Assembly (NCBI GenBank): GCA_963736975.1
Contig: CAVTQY010000001.1
Coordinates: forward strand, 2,108,001 to 2,172,000
DNA: 64,000 bases
Origin: CAVTQY01 sp963736975
GTDB taxonomy: Bacteria > Pseudomonadota > Alphaproteobacteria > Acetobacterales > Acetobacteraceae
Direction: 5' to 3'
A program made the translations under genes and the position numbers. Shown piece by piece: positions 52,417 to 61,049 of this stretch (position 1 is the stretch's first letter; every line of letters begins with the position of its first letter). The notes below the pieces were generated by a model. That model worked only from the letters and a program-made list of their open reading frames with translations, did not search any database and was not told the origin of the DNA.

Positions 52417-53619
52417 ATGCCGGCACTCGCCGAGCGCCTCGACCGGGTGAAGGTCTCGGCCAGCGTGGCGATGACCATGCGTGCGCGCGAGCTGCGCGCC
52501 AAAGGCGTCGATGTCGTCGCGCTGACCATCGGCGAGCCGGATTTCGCCAGTCCGCGCCACGCGATCGAGGCCGGGTATCAGGCGGCGTTGCGCGGGGACA
52601 CGAAGTATCCGCCCCAGGACGGCACGCGCGCGCTGAAGGAGGCGATCCAGCGCAAGTTCCAGCGCGACAGCGGACTCGACTTCGCCTATGAAGAGGTCGC
52701 CGTTTCCAACGGCGGCAAGCAGTGCATCTTCAACGCCCTCGCCGCCACCGTCGATCCGGGCGACGAGGTGGTGATCCCGGTGCCGTCCTGGAACGCTTAT
52801 CCGCTGATGACGCGGTTCCTGGGCGGCGAGCCGGTGTTTGTGCCCTGTCCGCAGAACAACGGCTTCAAGCCGCGGCCGGAGGATATCGACGCCGCGATCA
52901 CCGCGCGCACGAAGTTCCTGGTGCTGAACAACCCCAACAATCCCACCGGCGCGTCATGCACGCAGGAAGAACTGCGTGCCATCGCCGCTGTGATGGCCAG
53001 GCACCCGCATGTCTGGATCCTGTCCGATGATATGTACGAACATCTCGTCTATGACGGGTTCCGTCACGCCACCATCGCCGCGGTGGCGCCGGAACTGCGC
53101 GAACGCACGGTGACGGTCAGTGGCGTGTCGAAGACCTATGCCATGACCGGCTGGCGGATCGGTTTCGCCGGCGGTCCGCGTCCGCTGATCCGCGCCATGG
53201 TGAACATGCAGGGGCAGGTGACGGCGGGGGTGTCCACCGTCGGCCAGGCGGCGGCGGCGGCGGCGCTGGACGGCCCGCAGGAAAGCGTGGCCGAGATGGT
53301 CGCCGCCTATCAGCGTCGGCGCGACATGGCCGTGGAGGTCATCACCGCCTGCCGCGGCATGAACTGCCACAAGCCGGAAGGCGCGTTCTATCTGTTCCCC
53401 AATGTCGCCGGCTGCCTGGGCAAGACCACGCCGGGCGGACGGCGGCTCGCGACCGACGAAGATGTCGCGATGGCCCTGCTGGAGGAAGCGCATGTCGGCG
53501 TGGTGCACGGCGCCTCTTATGGCATGAGCCCGTATATCCGGATCAGCACCGCCACGGACGACGCATCGCTCGCCGAGGGTTGCCGGCGGATCGCCGCCTT
53601 CTGCGACCGGCTGCGTTGA
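52417..53619 (+). CDS. PLP-dependent aminotransferase, class I/II, tandem paralogue
   Basis: 400 residues, starting at the base after the stop of the first paralogue. TIGEPDFASP, VLNNPNNPTGAS, LSDDMYEHL, PLP-lysine K239 in GVSKTYAMTGWRIGF, and IRISTATD near the end. It aligns with the upstream gene without gaps at least to residue 250. About half the positions look identical by eye. A tandem duplication with some divergence in substrate-facing residues is likely. Confidence 0.93.
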   Translation: MPALAERLDRVKVSASVAMTMRARELRAKGVDVVALTIGEPDFASPRHAIEAGYQAALRGDTKYPPQDGTRALKEAIQRKFQRDSGLDFAYEEVAVSNGGKQCIFNALAATVDPGDEVVIPVPSWNAYPLMTRFLGGEPVFVPCPQNNGFKPRPEDIDAAITARTKFLVLNNPNNPTGASCTQEELRAIAAVMARHPHVWILSDDMYEHLVYDGFRHATIAAVAPELRERTVTVSGVSKTYAMTGWRIGFAGGPRPLIRAMVNMQGQVTAGVSTVGQAAAAAALDGPQESVAEMVAAYQRRRDMAVEVITACRGMNCHKPEGAFYLFPNVAGCLGKTTPGGRRLATDEDVAMALLEEAHVGVVHGASYGMSPYIRISTATDDASLAEGCRRIAAFCDRLR

Positions 53620-53628
53620 GCAAGGCCG

Positions 53629-54289
53629 CTAAAGCTGCACCACCTCGCTGAGCTCCCATACCTGGCCGGTCGGATTTTCGCCGATGCGTAGTGTCTTGGC
53701 GTCCGGGAACTGATACGGCGGCACCGGCAGGTTGTACGGCGCTGGCACGTTCTTCCACACACGACCGGCGAGATCGTATTTGGAACCGTGGCAGGGGCAG
53801 AAATAGCCTCCCGGCCAGTTCGCAACCGGGTCCGTCGCGTTCGGTGTTGGCAGATAGAGCGGCAGGCAGCCGAGATGCGTGCAGATGCCGACCAGCACCG
53901 CGTACTCCGGGTGGATCGAGCGGTGCCAGTTGTCGGCGTACTCGGGCTGCTGCCGCACCGTCGAATCCGGATCGGACAGCAGGTTGACGATAGCCGGGGT
54001 CTGCAAGCTCTTCAGCGCCTCCGGCGTGCGATGGACCACCAGAATCGGGTCGCCACGCCAGCGTACGATCAACTGCTGGCCGGGCTCGATCTTGCTGATG
54101 TCGAGGTCCATCGGCGCTCCGGCGGCGATCACATCGGCCGAGGGATTCATCGAGTTCGACCATCGCCCAGGCAATGGCAATGGACCCGAGCCCCGCGAAA
54201 GAACCGGTGAGCAGGTTCAGGAAGTCGCGGCGGGTTTCCCCCGGATGATCGGGATGGCCTGGCGGGCCGGCGGTCGTGGTGGAAGCCAA
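53629..54289 (-). pseudogene. petA: Ubiquinol-cytochrome c reductase Rieske iron-sulfur subunit, frameshifted
   Basis: Start at 54289 with a twin-arginine/anchor segment (TRRDFLNLLTGSFAGLGSIA). After AWAMV (about 54145) one extra base shifts the frame; the correct continuation NSMNPSADVIAAG, the CTHLGC and CPCHGS cluster motifs and the C-terminus to 53629 are intact. Cytochrome bc1 Rieske protein. No petB or petC is next to it, which is unusual for this gene. The break looks like a single-base error. Confidence 0.88.
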
Positions 54290-54364
54290 GCGTCATCTCC
54301 CCTGCGAGTTGCGGCGCAAGAAACGCTATGTCGCGCAGTGAATCAAGCCGCTAGTTACCGCCGC

Positions 54365-54590
54365 TCACAGCCCTCCGTCGTTACGCAGTTCCTTCCAGGG
54401 CAGGCCGCGGAGCGTCGTCCCCCTGCGCAAGGCTCTGAGCTGCGCGAAAGCCGGAATGCGCGCGCGCTTTATCCACATGCTTTGCGGGGACGAGCCGGGC
54501 AACGGGACGTCCGTACTTCGTGATAACCACCTCCTCGCCCGCCGCCATGCGGTCCAGCAGGGATGAAAGATGGCTTGAATTTCCAACCCG
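54365..54590 (-). pseudogene. Phd/YefM-type antitoxin remnant, no toxin partner
   Basis: SHLSSLLDRMAAGEEVVITK and YGRPVARLVPAKH are a typical Phd/YefM core. The N-terminus lacks a start in the right frame (a TTG reading MEIQA lies in another frame), and the C-terminal QLRALRRGTTLRGLPWKELR continuation to 54365 is again in a different frame. At least two breaks. Normally a PIN- or RelE-type toxin gene follows, but a Rieske gene lies there instead. Probably a dead toxin-antitoxin relic. Confidence 0.65.
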
Positions 54591-54647
54591 TATAAAATCT
54601 GGTCTGTCCCGAGCGTGACCCCGTCGCTTCCGACACGGAGGAGAACC

Positions 54648-55157
54648 ATGATTACCCCATCCTATGTGCGCACAATGGCAGCCTACAACACCGAAATGAA
54701 CCGGCGGCTCTATACGGCCGCTGCCCGCATCCCGGACGCCGAGCGCCGAGCCGATCGCGGCGCCTTCTGGGGCTCGATCCACGGTACGCTGGTGCATCTG
54801 CTCTGGGGCGACACCGTCTGGATGGCCCGCTTCGACGGCTGGACACGTCCGGATGTGCCGATGCAGCAAAGCGCCGGCATGATCGAGGACTTTGACAGGC
54901 TAGCCGCGCAACGCGTGGAGGCGGACAGGCGCATCGAGGACTGGGCCGGGGGGGTGGATGAAGACTGGCTGGCCGAGGACTGCGTTTATTTCAGTGGCGC
55001 CGCGCAACAGGAAAGACGCCGGCCGCGCGTCTTTGTGGTGACGCATTTCTTCAATCACCAAACTCATCATCGCGGCCAGGCACACGCCCTGATCACCGCC
55101 TGCGGCGAGCCGACCGGCGACACCGACCTGTCAGTCATCGTTCCCGCACCGCAGTAA
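54648..55157 (+). CDS. DinB family protein
   Basis: 169 residues from ATG 54648, with GGAGGAGAA upstream. A four-helix bundle of the DinB/YfiT family: SYVRTMAAYNTEMNRRLYTA near the N-terminus, GSIHGTLVHLLWGDTVW, and THFFNHQTHHRGQAH, which carries the metal-binding histidines. Such proteins are often metal-dependent thiol S-transferases, but the substrate is unknown. Confidence 0.92.
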   Translation: MITPSYVRTMAAYNTEMNRRLYTAAARIPDAERRADRGAFWGSIHGTLVHLLWGDTVWMARFDGWTRPDVPMQQSAGMIEDFDRLAAQRVEADRRIEDWAGGVDEDWLAEDCVYFSGAAQQERRRPRVFVVTHFFNHQTHHRGQAHALITACGEPTGDTDLSVIVPAPQ

Positions 55158-55192
55158 TGCCCCGTTAGGGCGGCGCTGCTAGGCCAAGCTGC

Positions 55193-56050
55193 ATGAAGGC
55201 ATGGTGGCGTAGCCTCACGTTCCTCTGCCTGTTGCTGACCGCGCCGGCGAAGGCCGCGGAGCTCAAGCTGGCCACCTGGAACCTGGAATGGCTGACCGCC
55301 CGGCCCGCCGGCGACTCCGAGCTGCCGGTGGATGTGGAGCCCAAACGCCCGGAAGATGTCGCGCGGCTGGCCCGATACGCGGCCGAGCTGAACGCCGATG
55401 TGGTGGCGATCCAGGAAGTGGATGGCCCGGCGATCGCCGCGCGCATCTTCCCCCCGGACCGCTATGTGATCCACATGACCGACGACGACGTGGTGCAGCG
55501 CGTCGGGTTGGTGATCCGGCAGGGTATCCCGTTTACCGACAATCCGGACGTGGTTTCACTGGATCCCAGACCACTGCACTTGCGCAGCGGTGCCGACGTG
55601 ACCTTGCATCTCACCAATGGGGACCTGCGCATCCTTGCGGTGCATCTCAAGACCGGCTGCCGGGAATCGCCGCTGAAGCACAGCGAACGTCGCGCCTGTC
55701 GTGAGCTCAGCCGTCAGGTCCCCCCGCTTGCCGACTGGATCGCCGAACGCCACGCCGAAGGTGTTCCGTTCATCGTCATGGGCGATTTCAACCGCTGGAT
55801 GGACGGCGATGACCAGCTCTGGACAGCGCTGCGGCAAGCCGCGCCACTGGCGCGTGCCACGGACGGTTTGGCGAGTCCGTGCTGGGGCGGTGAGCACTTC
55901 ATCGACCATATCATTGCCGGTGGTGCAGCCGCGGACTGGCTGGAACGGCCGACCCTGCACGTGCTCGTCTTTCGCGAAACCGGCGAAGAGTGGAAAGAAC
56001 GGCTGTCGGACCATTGCCCCGTGTCGGTGCGCTTCCGCCTGCCCGAGTAA
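55193..56050 (+). CDS. Secreted endonuclease/exonuclease/phosphatase family protein
   Basis: 285 residues. A signal peptide (about 1-20, ending AKAAE) leads to an EEP nuclease/phosphatase domain: ATWNLEWL (first metal asparagine), VVAIQEVDG (metal-binding glutamate), MGDFNRWM and LSDHCPVSVRF (SDH). The active-site set is complete. Exported, so a DNase or phosphatase acting in the periplasm or outside. Substrate unknown. Confidence 0.9.
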   Translation: MKAWWRSLTFLCLLLTAPAKAAELKLATWNLEWLTARPAGDSELPVDVEPKRPEDVARLARYAAELNADVVAIQEVDGPAIAARIFPPDRYVIHMTDDDVVQRVGLVIRQGIPFTDNPDVVSLDPRPLHLRSGADVTLHLTNGDLRILAVHLKTGCRESPLKHSERRACRELSRQVPPLADWIAERHAEGVPFIVMGDFNRWMDGDDQLWTALRQAAPLARATDGLASPCWGGEHFIDHIIAGGAAADWLERPTLHVLVFRETGEEWKERLSDHCPVSVRFRLPE

Positions 56051-56067
56051 GCGTCCATAGTGCCGCG

Positions 56068-56994
56068 ATGGACGCCCATGCCGATGACGCACCCAGCCTG
56101 AAAGTACCGCCAAAGTTGGTGCGCAAGGTGCTCGATCGCTATCGGGTCACCGATGGCAAGAATTTCAGGCTCAAGCACTACGATCCGGCTGATACCGCCG
56201 GGCAGGTGATCGACCGCAGCCAGGTGAACCAGCTTTTGGCGAATGGGGTGAAGCAGCTTACTGAGTTGCAGGCCAAACTATACGCCCAGAGCACTTGGGC
56301 GCTGGTCTGCGTGTTCCAGGCCATGGATGCGGCTGGCAAAGACGGCACCATCAAGCACGTTTTCACCGGCGTGAACCCGCAAGGAGTACAGGTAACGAGC
56401 TTCAAAGCCCCGGGGCCGGAGGAGCTGGCGCATGACTTCTTCTGGCGGTCGATGCGCGCGTTGCCGGCCCGAGGCCGGATCGGCATCTTCAACCGCAGTT
56501 ATTACGAGGAAGTCCTCGTCGTGCGGGTGCACCCGGAGCTGCTCACTCATCAGAATATGCCCGAGGCTCTCGTGGGCAAGAAACTATGGGACCAACGGCT
56601 CGAAGCGATCGCTGATTTCGAGCGTTACCTGTCCCGCCAAGGTATCGTGGTGCTGAAGTTCTTCCTGAACGTCTCCAAGGAGGAGCAGCGCCGGCGCTTC
56701 CTCTCCCGGCTGGAGGAAGCGGATAAGAACTGGAAGTTCAGCGCCGCGGATGCTCGCGAACGCGGCTTCTGGGACGAGTATCAACACGCGTACGAAGCTG
56801 CGATCGCCGCCACCGCCGCGCCCCATGCGCCATGGTTTGTTGTGCCGGCGGACCATAAATGGTTCACGCATCTGGTGGTGGTTGCGGCGATGATAGAGGC
56901 TCTGATGGCATTGGACCTGCGCTTCCCCGAGGTGGATGCGGAGCGGCGGACAGCGCTGGAGGCGGCGCAGGCCGTGCTGGAACAGGAGAACTGA
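56068..56994 (+). CDS. ppk2: Polyphosphate kinase 2 family protein (PPK2 class I-like)
   Basis: 308 residues from ATG 56068. Walker A MDAAGKDGT (86-94), FNRSYYEEVLVVRVHP (Walker B-like), and a lid-like ERYLSRQGIVVLKFFLNVSK region match single-domain PPK2 enzymes. These use polyphosphate to phosphorylate nucleoside di- or monophosphates. Directly followed by an MFS gene. Confidence 0.93.
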   Translation: MDAHADDAPSLKVPPKLVRKVLDRYRVTDGKNFRLKHYDPADTAGQVIDRSQVNQLLANGVKQLTELQAKLYAQSTWALVCVFQAMDAAGKDGTIKHVFTGVNPQGVQVTSFKAPGPEELAHDFFWRSMRALPARGRIGIFNRSYYEEVLVVRVHPELLTHQNMPEALVGKKLWDQRLEAIADFERYLSRQGIVVLKFFLNVSKEEQRRRFLSRLEEADKNWKFSAADARERGFWDEYQHAYEAAIAATAAPHAPWFVVPADHKWFTHLVVVAAMIEALMALDLRFPEVDAERRTALEAAQAVLEQEN

Positions 56995-56995
56995 T

Positions 56996-58279
56996 ATGCC
57001 GGTCGGCCGATTCCGCTGGTGGATGGTCTGGCTGCTGATCGGGCCGATCACCTTCGTGATGTCGCTCGACCGCACCGCGATCGTTGTCGCCGCGCCGGTG
57101 GTCCAGAAGGAATACGGTTTCTCGCTGGTGGAGATGTCATTGATCCTCACCAGTTTCTCCTGGACCTATGCCTCTCTGCAGGTGCCCGCCGGCTGGCTCG
57201 CTGAGCGCATTGGGCCGCGCCGGGCTCTCTATTGGGCGAACCTGCTGTGGTCGGCGCTGACGGCCGCGACGCCGCTGGGGTTCAACCTCGCCTCGTTCAT
57301 CGGCATCCGCGCCGCCCTCGGCGTCGGGCAGTCGGCGGATTGGCCCGCCTCGGTGCTCGCGCTGCGCCGTTGGTTCCCGCGGCGCGAGCGCGCAAAAGGT
57401 AACTCCGTGCTGCTGGGCGGCCTGTATCTTGGCCCCATCATTGCCGCGCCGATCACCACCGCCGTGATGCTGAGCTTCGGCTGGCGCTTTGTGTTCTACG
57501 CTTTCGGGCTGATCGGGGTTTTGCTGGGCATCGCGTGGTGGGTGTTCTTCCGCGATGAACCGAGTTCGCATCCGCGCGTCTCACGCGAAGAAGCGGTCCT
57601 TATCCTCGCCGAACGTGAACCCGAGCCGCCCGCCACGCCGCGCGGTGCGATGCCGTTCCTGTTCCGCTCGTCACAGTTCTGGGCCGTGGGCGTGCAGTAT
57701 TTCTTCCTGATTTTGATCCAGAGCTTCTACACCTCGTGGCTGCCGACCTATCTGGTGCAGGAGCGGCATTTCTCGCTGAAATCGATGGGCATTTTCGCCT
57801 CCCTGCCGTGGGTGGCGTTGTTCTGCATGGTGTTCATCTCCGGAGGCATCGCCGATCGCGTGCTGCAGGCGACCGGATCGCCCTGGCGCGCCCGCGTGCC
57901 GGCCGCCATCGCCGGCTTCGTCGTGAGCGCGGGTGGGTTGATCCTGGCCGCCGAGACCACAAACATTCCGCTGATGATGGCGTTGCTCTGCGTCTCGCTC
58001 GGCGCGATCGGCCTGACGCAGGTCTCCATCTGGTCGTCATGCCAGGATATTGGCGGAGCGGCGACCGGGATCGTTACCGGCTGGACGAATTTCCTCGGCA
58101 ATTCGTCGGGCTTCGTGGGTCCTGTGCTGACGGCGCTGTTGGTCCAATGGACAGGCGGCTGGTCGGGTGCGTTGCTGGGCATCGCACTCGCCGGTCTCTG
58201 CGGCGCCGTGCTGTGGCTGTTCGTGCATCCCGAACGGCCGCTGGTCTTGCCCGAGCATCTTGCGACACGTCCCGCCTGA
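56996..58279 (+). CDS. MFS transporter, anion:cation symporter (ACS) type
   Basis: 427 residues from ATG 56996, one base after the PPK2 stop. Twelve membrane helices; N-terminal SLDRTAIVVAAPVVQKEYGF and the RWFPRRERAKGNSVL motif after TM4 fit the hexuronate/phthalate-like ACS subfamily. Probably imports an organic acid. Followed 16 bp later by an RraA-like aldolase gene, a common pairing for uptake and cleavage of a 2-oxo acid. Confidence 0.9.
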   Translation: MPVGRFRWWMVWLLIGPITFVMSLDRTAIVVAAPVVQKEYGFSLVEMSLILTSFSWTYASLQVPAGWLAERIGPRRALYWANLLWSALTAATPLGFNLASFIGIRAALGVGQSADWPASVLALRRWFPRRERAKGNSVLLGGLYLGPIIAAPITTAVMLSFGWRFVFYAFGLIGVLLGIAWWVFFRDEPSSHPRVSREEAVLILAEREPEPPATPRGAMPFLFRSSQFWAVGVQYFFLILIQSFYTSWLPTYLVQERHFSLKSMGIFASLPWVALFCMVFISGGIADRVLQATGSPWRARVPAAIAGFVVSAGGLILAAETTNIPLMMALLCVSLGAIGLTQVSIWSSCQDIGGAATGIVTGWTNFLGNSSGFVGPVLTALLVQWTGGWSGALLGIALAGLCGAVLWLFVHPERPLVLPEHLATRPA

Positions 58280-58295
58280 GGTCAGGAGAGAGAGG

Positions 58296-58974
58296 ATGGC
58301 CAAATACGAAATCGACCCGATGCCGGCGCAGATCAGTGCCGAGGTGGTAATGCTGTTGGAAAAGACCGAGACCGCCACGGTAGGCCATTGGCGTCATTGG
58401 GGGTTCTGCGAGCGTCGCATCCACGCGCTGTTGCCCGGCCGGCGTGTTGCCGGTACCGCGGTGACGCTTGCCATTCCGGGACCCGACTTCGACTTTGCTG
58501 CACCATGCGCTCGGCCTGTTACGGCCCGGCGATATCCTGGTGGTGGATCGGCTCGGCGATGACCGCCATGCCTGCTGGGGCGGCGGGGTGACCGTGGCGG
58601 CGAAAGCGGCCGGCGCCAAGGCAGGAGTGGTCGATGGGCCGTGCACCGACTTGGAAGAAATCACGGCCTCGGAGTTTCCGATCTGGTGTCGCGGCCTGGC
58701 CCCGATCACCACGCGGCTCTACGACCTCGGTGGCCGGCTAAACCATCCGGTGTCCGTCGGCGGTGCCGTCGTGATGCCCGGCGACGCGGTGCTGTGTGAC
58801 GAAAGCGGCGTGCTGATCCTGGGGCCGCATGAAGCGGAAGCCGAGGCCCGCGAGGCGATCGCCCGGCAGGAGCGTGGGCTGGCGTCGCAAGCGAAAGTCG
58901 CGGCGGGCGCGAAACTGGGAGAAATGAGCGGCGCCACCGGGAAGGTGCTATCCGGCGGAGCGTCCCTGGGGTAA
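58296..58974 (+). pseudogene. RraA-like 4-hydroxy-4-methyl-2-oxoglutarate aldolase family, frameshifted
   Basis: N-terminal KYEIDPMPAQISAEVVMLL and TATVGHWRHWGF, then GTAVTLAIPGPD. At about 58488 an extra T shifts the frame; the expected LLHHALGLLRPGDILVVDR and VDGPCTDLEEIT follow in the +1 frame to a stop at 58974. All motifs of the RraA/HMG-aldolase family are present across the break. Likely one sequencing error. Sits with the MFS gene in one transcript. Confidence 0.85.
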
Positions 58975-59017
58975 TTGGTGGTATCCTCGGTACTTGCTAC
59001 AAGGGAGGAACACAGAC

Positions 59018-59475
59018 GTGAGCGTAGCCAAAGGCTTCGTTGTTCCCGCGGGCGGCGGCAAGCATTTCGACTCGCCGACACCTGGCCGTCCTTTGCTTTA
59101 AAGCTCCTCGGGCGCGAGACGGATGGGAGCATTATGATTTTCGAGGAGACTTTGCCGGCCGGCACCACGAGCCTCCATCATCTCCACCACGACAGCGACG
59201 AGATCGCCTGGGTGCTAGCCGGCGAGTTCACCTTTAAGATAGGCGACGAAGTCACCGCCGGCGGACCCGGCACCTGCGCGTTCCTGCCGCGCGATGTCCC
59301 GCATGCCTGGAAGAATACAGGTAAGGAAACCGGGCGCGTCCTGTTTCTCTACACTCCCGCCGCTGCGGGAGGCCTTATTGAGGCACTCTCGGAGCGCCGC
59401 CCCATCAACGACGACGAACGCACCAAACTCTTCGAGCATCACCGCTGGGAAATCGTCGGCCCGAACCCGCTTTAA
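59018..59475 (+). CDS. Cupin domain protein, with an apparent -1 frameshift near the start
   Basis: GTG 59018 (with GGGAGG upstream) reads MSVAKGFVVPAGGGKHFDSP, but the frame must drop one base near 59075 to continue into ALKLLGRETDGSIMIFE. The cupin barrel then holds HHLHHDSDEIAWVLAGEFTF (metal-binding HxH and E) and DVPHAWKNTG. As written, the open frame from 58975 carries a wrong N-terminus. Small metal-binding beta-barrel protein of unknown reaction. Confidence 0.78.
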
Positions 59476-59489
59476 AGCGTTGAAGCGAT

Positions 59490-61049
59490 TCAGGCGGGTT
59501 GCAAAATCCCCGGCCGCGGGCTTGCCGCATGCTCCTTCAGCACCGAGTCGCTGGCCGGATCGATCTCCTTCAGCAACACGTCATAGCCCCAGAGATCAGC
59601 TAAATGCTGTAGTACCTGGCGCGCATCGCGTTCCTCGAGCAACACGCGGTTCAGCGCGCTATGATGGAGAATCAGCCGCCGGTCGCCCTCTAGGTTGACG
59701 TCCATCACCTGTATGTCGGGCAAAGTCCAGGCGATGTCGTACTGGCGCGCCAGCGCGCGCTGGATCTTCCGATAGCCACGCTCATCGTGGATTGCTTCCA
59801 CCGTCAGGTGCGGTTCGTTCGCATCGTCCAGCACATGGAACAGTCCGAGCTGGCGGATCAGCCTTGGGCTTAGGAACTGCAGGATGAAGCTCTCGTCGCG
59901 GTAGTTGGCCCAGCAATCACGCAGCACCGCCATTGCATCGCCGCTGCCGGCAATATTCGGGAACCACTGCTCGTCTTCAGCGGTGGGCTCGGTGCAGATG
60001 CGCTCGATATCCTGCATCATGGCGAAGCCGAGCGCATATGGGTTGATGCCGCCATAGCGGGGATCGTCGAACTCCGGCTGGAACACCACATTGGTGTGGC
60101 TGCGCAGGAACTCGACCATCGCGCCGTCTGTCAGTAGGCCCTTGGCATGCAGCCGGTTCATGATCTTGTAGTGCACGAAGGTAGCGCAGCCTTCGTTCAT
60201 GATCTTGGTCTGGGTCTGCGGATAGAAATACTGCGCGATCTGCCGCACAATGCGCAGCACTTCACGCTGCCACGGCTGCAGCCGCGGGGCCGTCTTCTCC
60301 AGGAAATAGAGCACGTTCTCCTGGGGAAGTTGCAGCAACGCGCGCCGCCTCTCATCGGCCGAGTTGTCGGGCTTGCCGGATTGCTTATCCGGCAGGGTCC
60401 GCCAAAGATCGTTGAACACCTGCTCTTCATACGCACGTCGTTCCCGTGCCCGCCGCTCCTCCGAGCGTAGATCGGCCGCACGTCGGCGTGGATAACGATG
60501 CACACCGTGACTCATGAGAGCGTGGGCGGAATCAAGCAGTCGCTCGACCGCCGCCTCCCCATACCGCTCCTCGCAATCGGTGATGTAGCCCTTGGCGAAT
60601 TCCAGATAATCCAGGATGCCGTCGGCATCCGTCCATTGCCGGAACAGGTAGTTGTTCCTGAAAAAATGGTTGTGTCCGAACGCGGCGTGGGCAATCACCA
60701 GCGTCTGCAGGGTCGCCGTGTTCTCCTCCATGATGTAGGAGATGCACGGGTTGGAGTTGATGACGATTTCATACGCTAGGCCCTGCATGCCGGCGTGATA
60801 CATCGCCTCGTTGCGGGCGAAATGCTTGCCGAATGACCAGTGCTTGTAGAATAGCGGCATTCCGATCGAGGAATAGGCATCGAGCATTTGCTCGGTGCCG
60901 ATCACCTCGATCTGGTTCGGATAGATGTTCAGTCCCATTTCGCCCAGCGCGATCGCTTCGATTGCATCATGCGCGCGCTGGATGGTGGAGAATTCCCAGT
61001 CGGCGCCTTCGAACAACGGGCGCGGAGCGTTGAGGTTGATGTAGTTCAT
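59490..61049 (-). CDS. SpoVR family protein
   Basis: 519 residues. Long conserved SpoVR/YcgB stretches, including MGLNIYPNQIEVIGTEQML, YKHWSFGKHFARNEAMYHAG, INSNPCISYIMEENT and EGCATFVHYKIMN. The ATG at 61049 overlaps the preceding stop by 4 bp (ATGA), coupling it to the yeaH-like gene. Third gene of the PrkA operon, which is induced in many bacteria by stress and stationary phase. The molecular role of SpoVR is not known. Confidence 0.95.
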   Translation of the reverse strand: MNYINLNAPRPLFEGADWEFSTIQRAHDAIEAIALGEMGLNIYPNQIEVIGTEQMLDAYSSIGMPLFYKHWSFGKHFARNEAMYHAGMQGLAYEIVINSNPCISYIMEENTATLQTLVIAHAAFGHNHFFRNNYLFRQWTDADGILDYLEFAKGYITDCEERYGEAAVERLLDSAHALMSHGVHRYPRRRAADLRSEERRARERRAYEEQVFNDLWRTLPDKQSGKPDNSADERRRALLQLPQENVLYFLEKTAPRLQPWQREVLRIVRQIAQYFYPQTQTKIMNEGCATFVHYKIMNRLHAKGLLTDGAMVEFLRSHTNVVFQPEFDDPRYGGINPYALGFAMMQDIERICTEPTAEDEQWFPNIAGSGDAMAVLRDCWANYRDESFILQFLSPRLIRQLGLFHVLDDANEPHLTVEAIHDERGYRKIQRALARQYDIAWTLPDIQVMDVNLEGDRRLILHHSALNRVLLEERDARQVLQHLADLWGYDVLLKEIDPASDSVLKEHAASPRPGILQPA

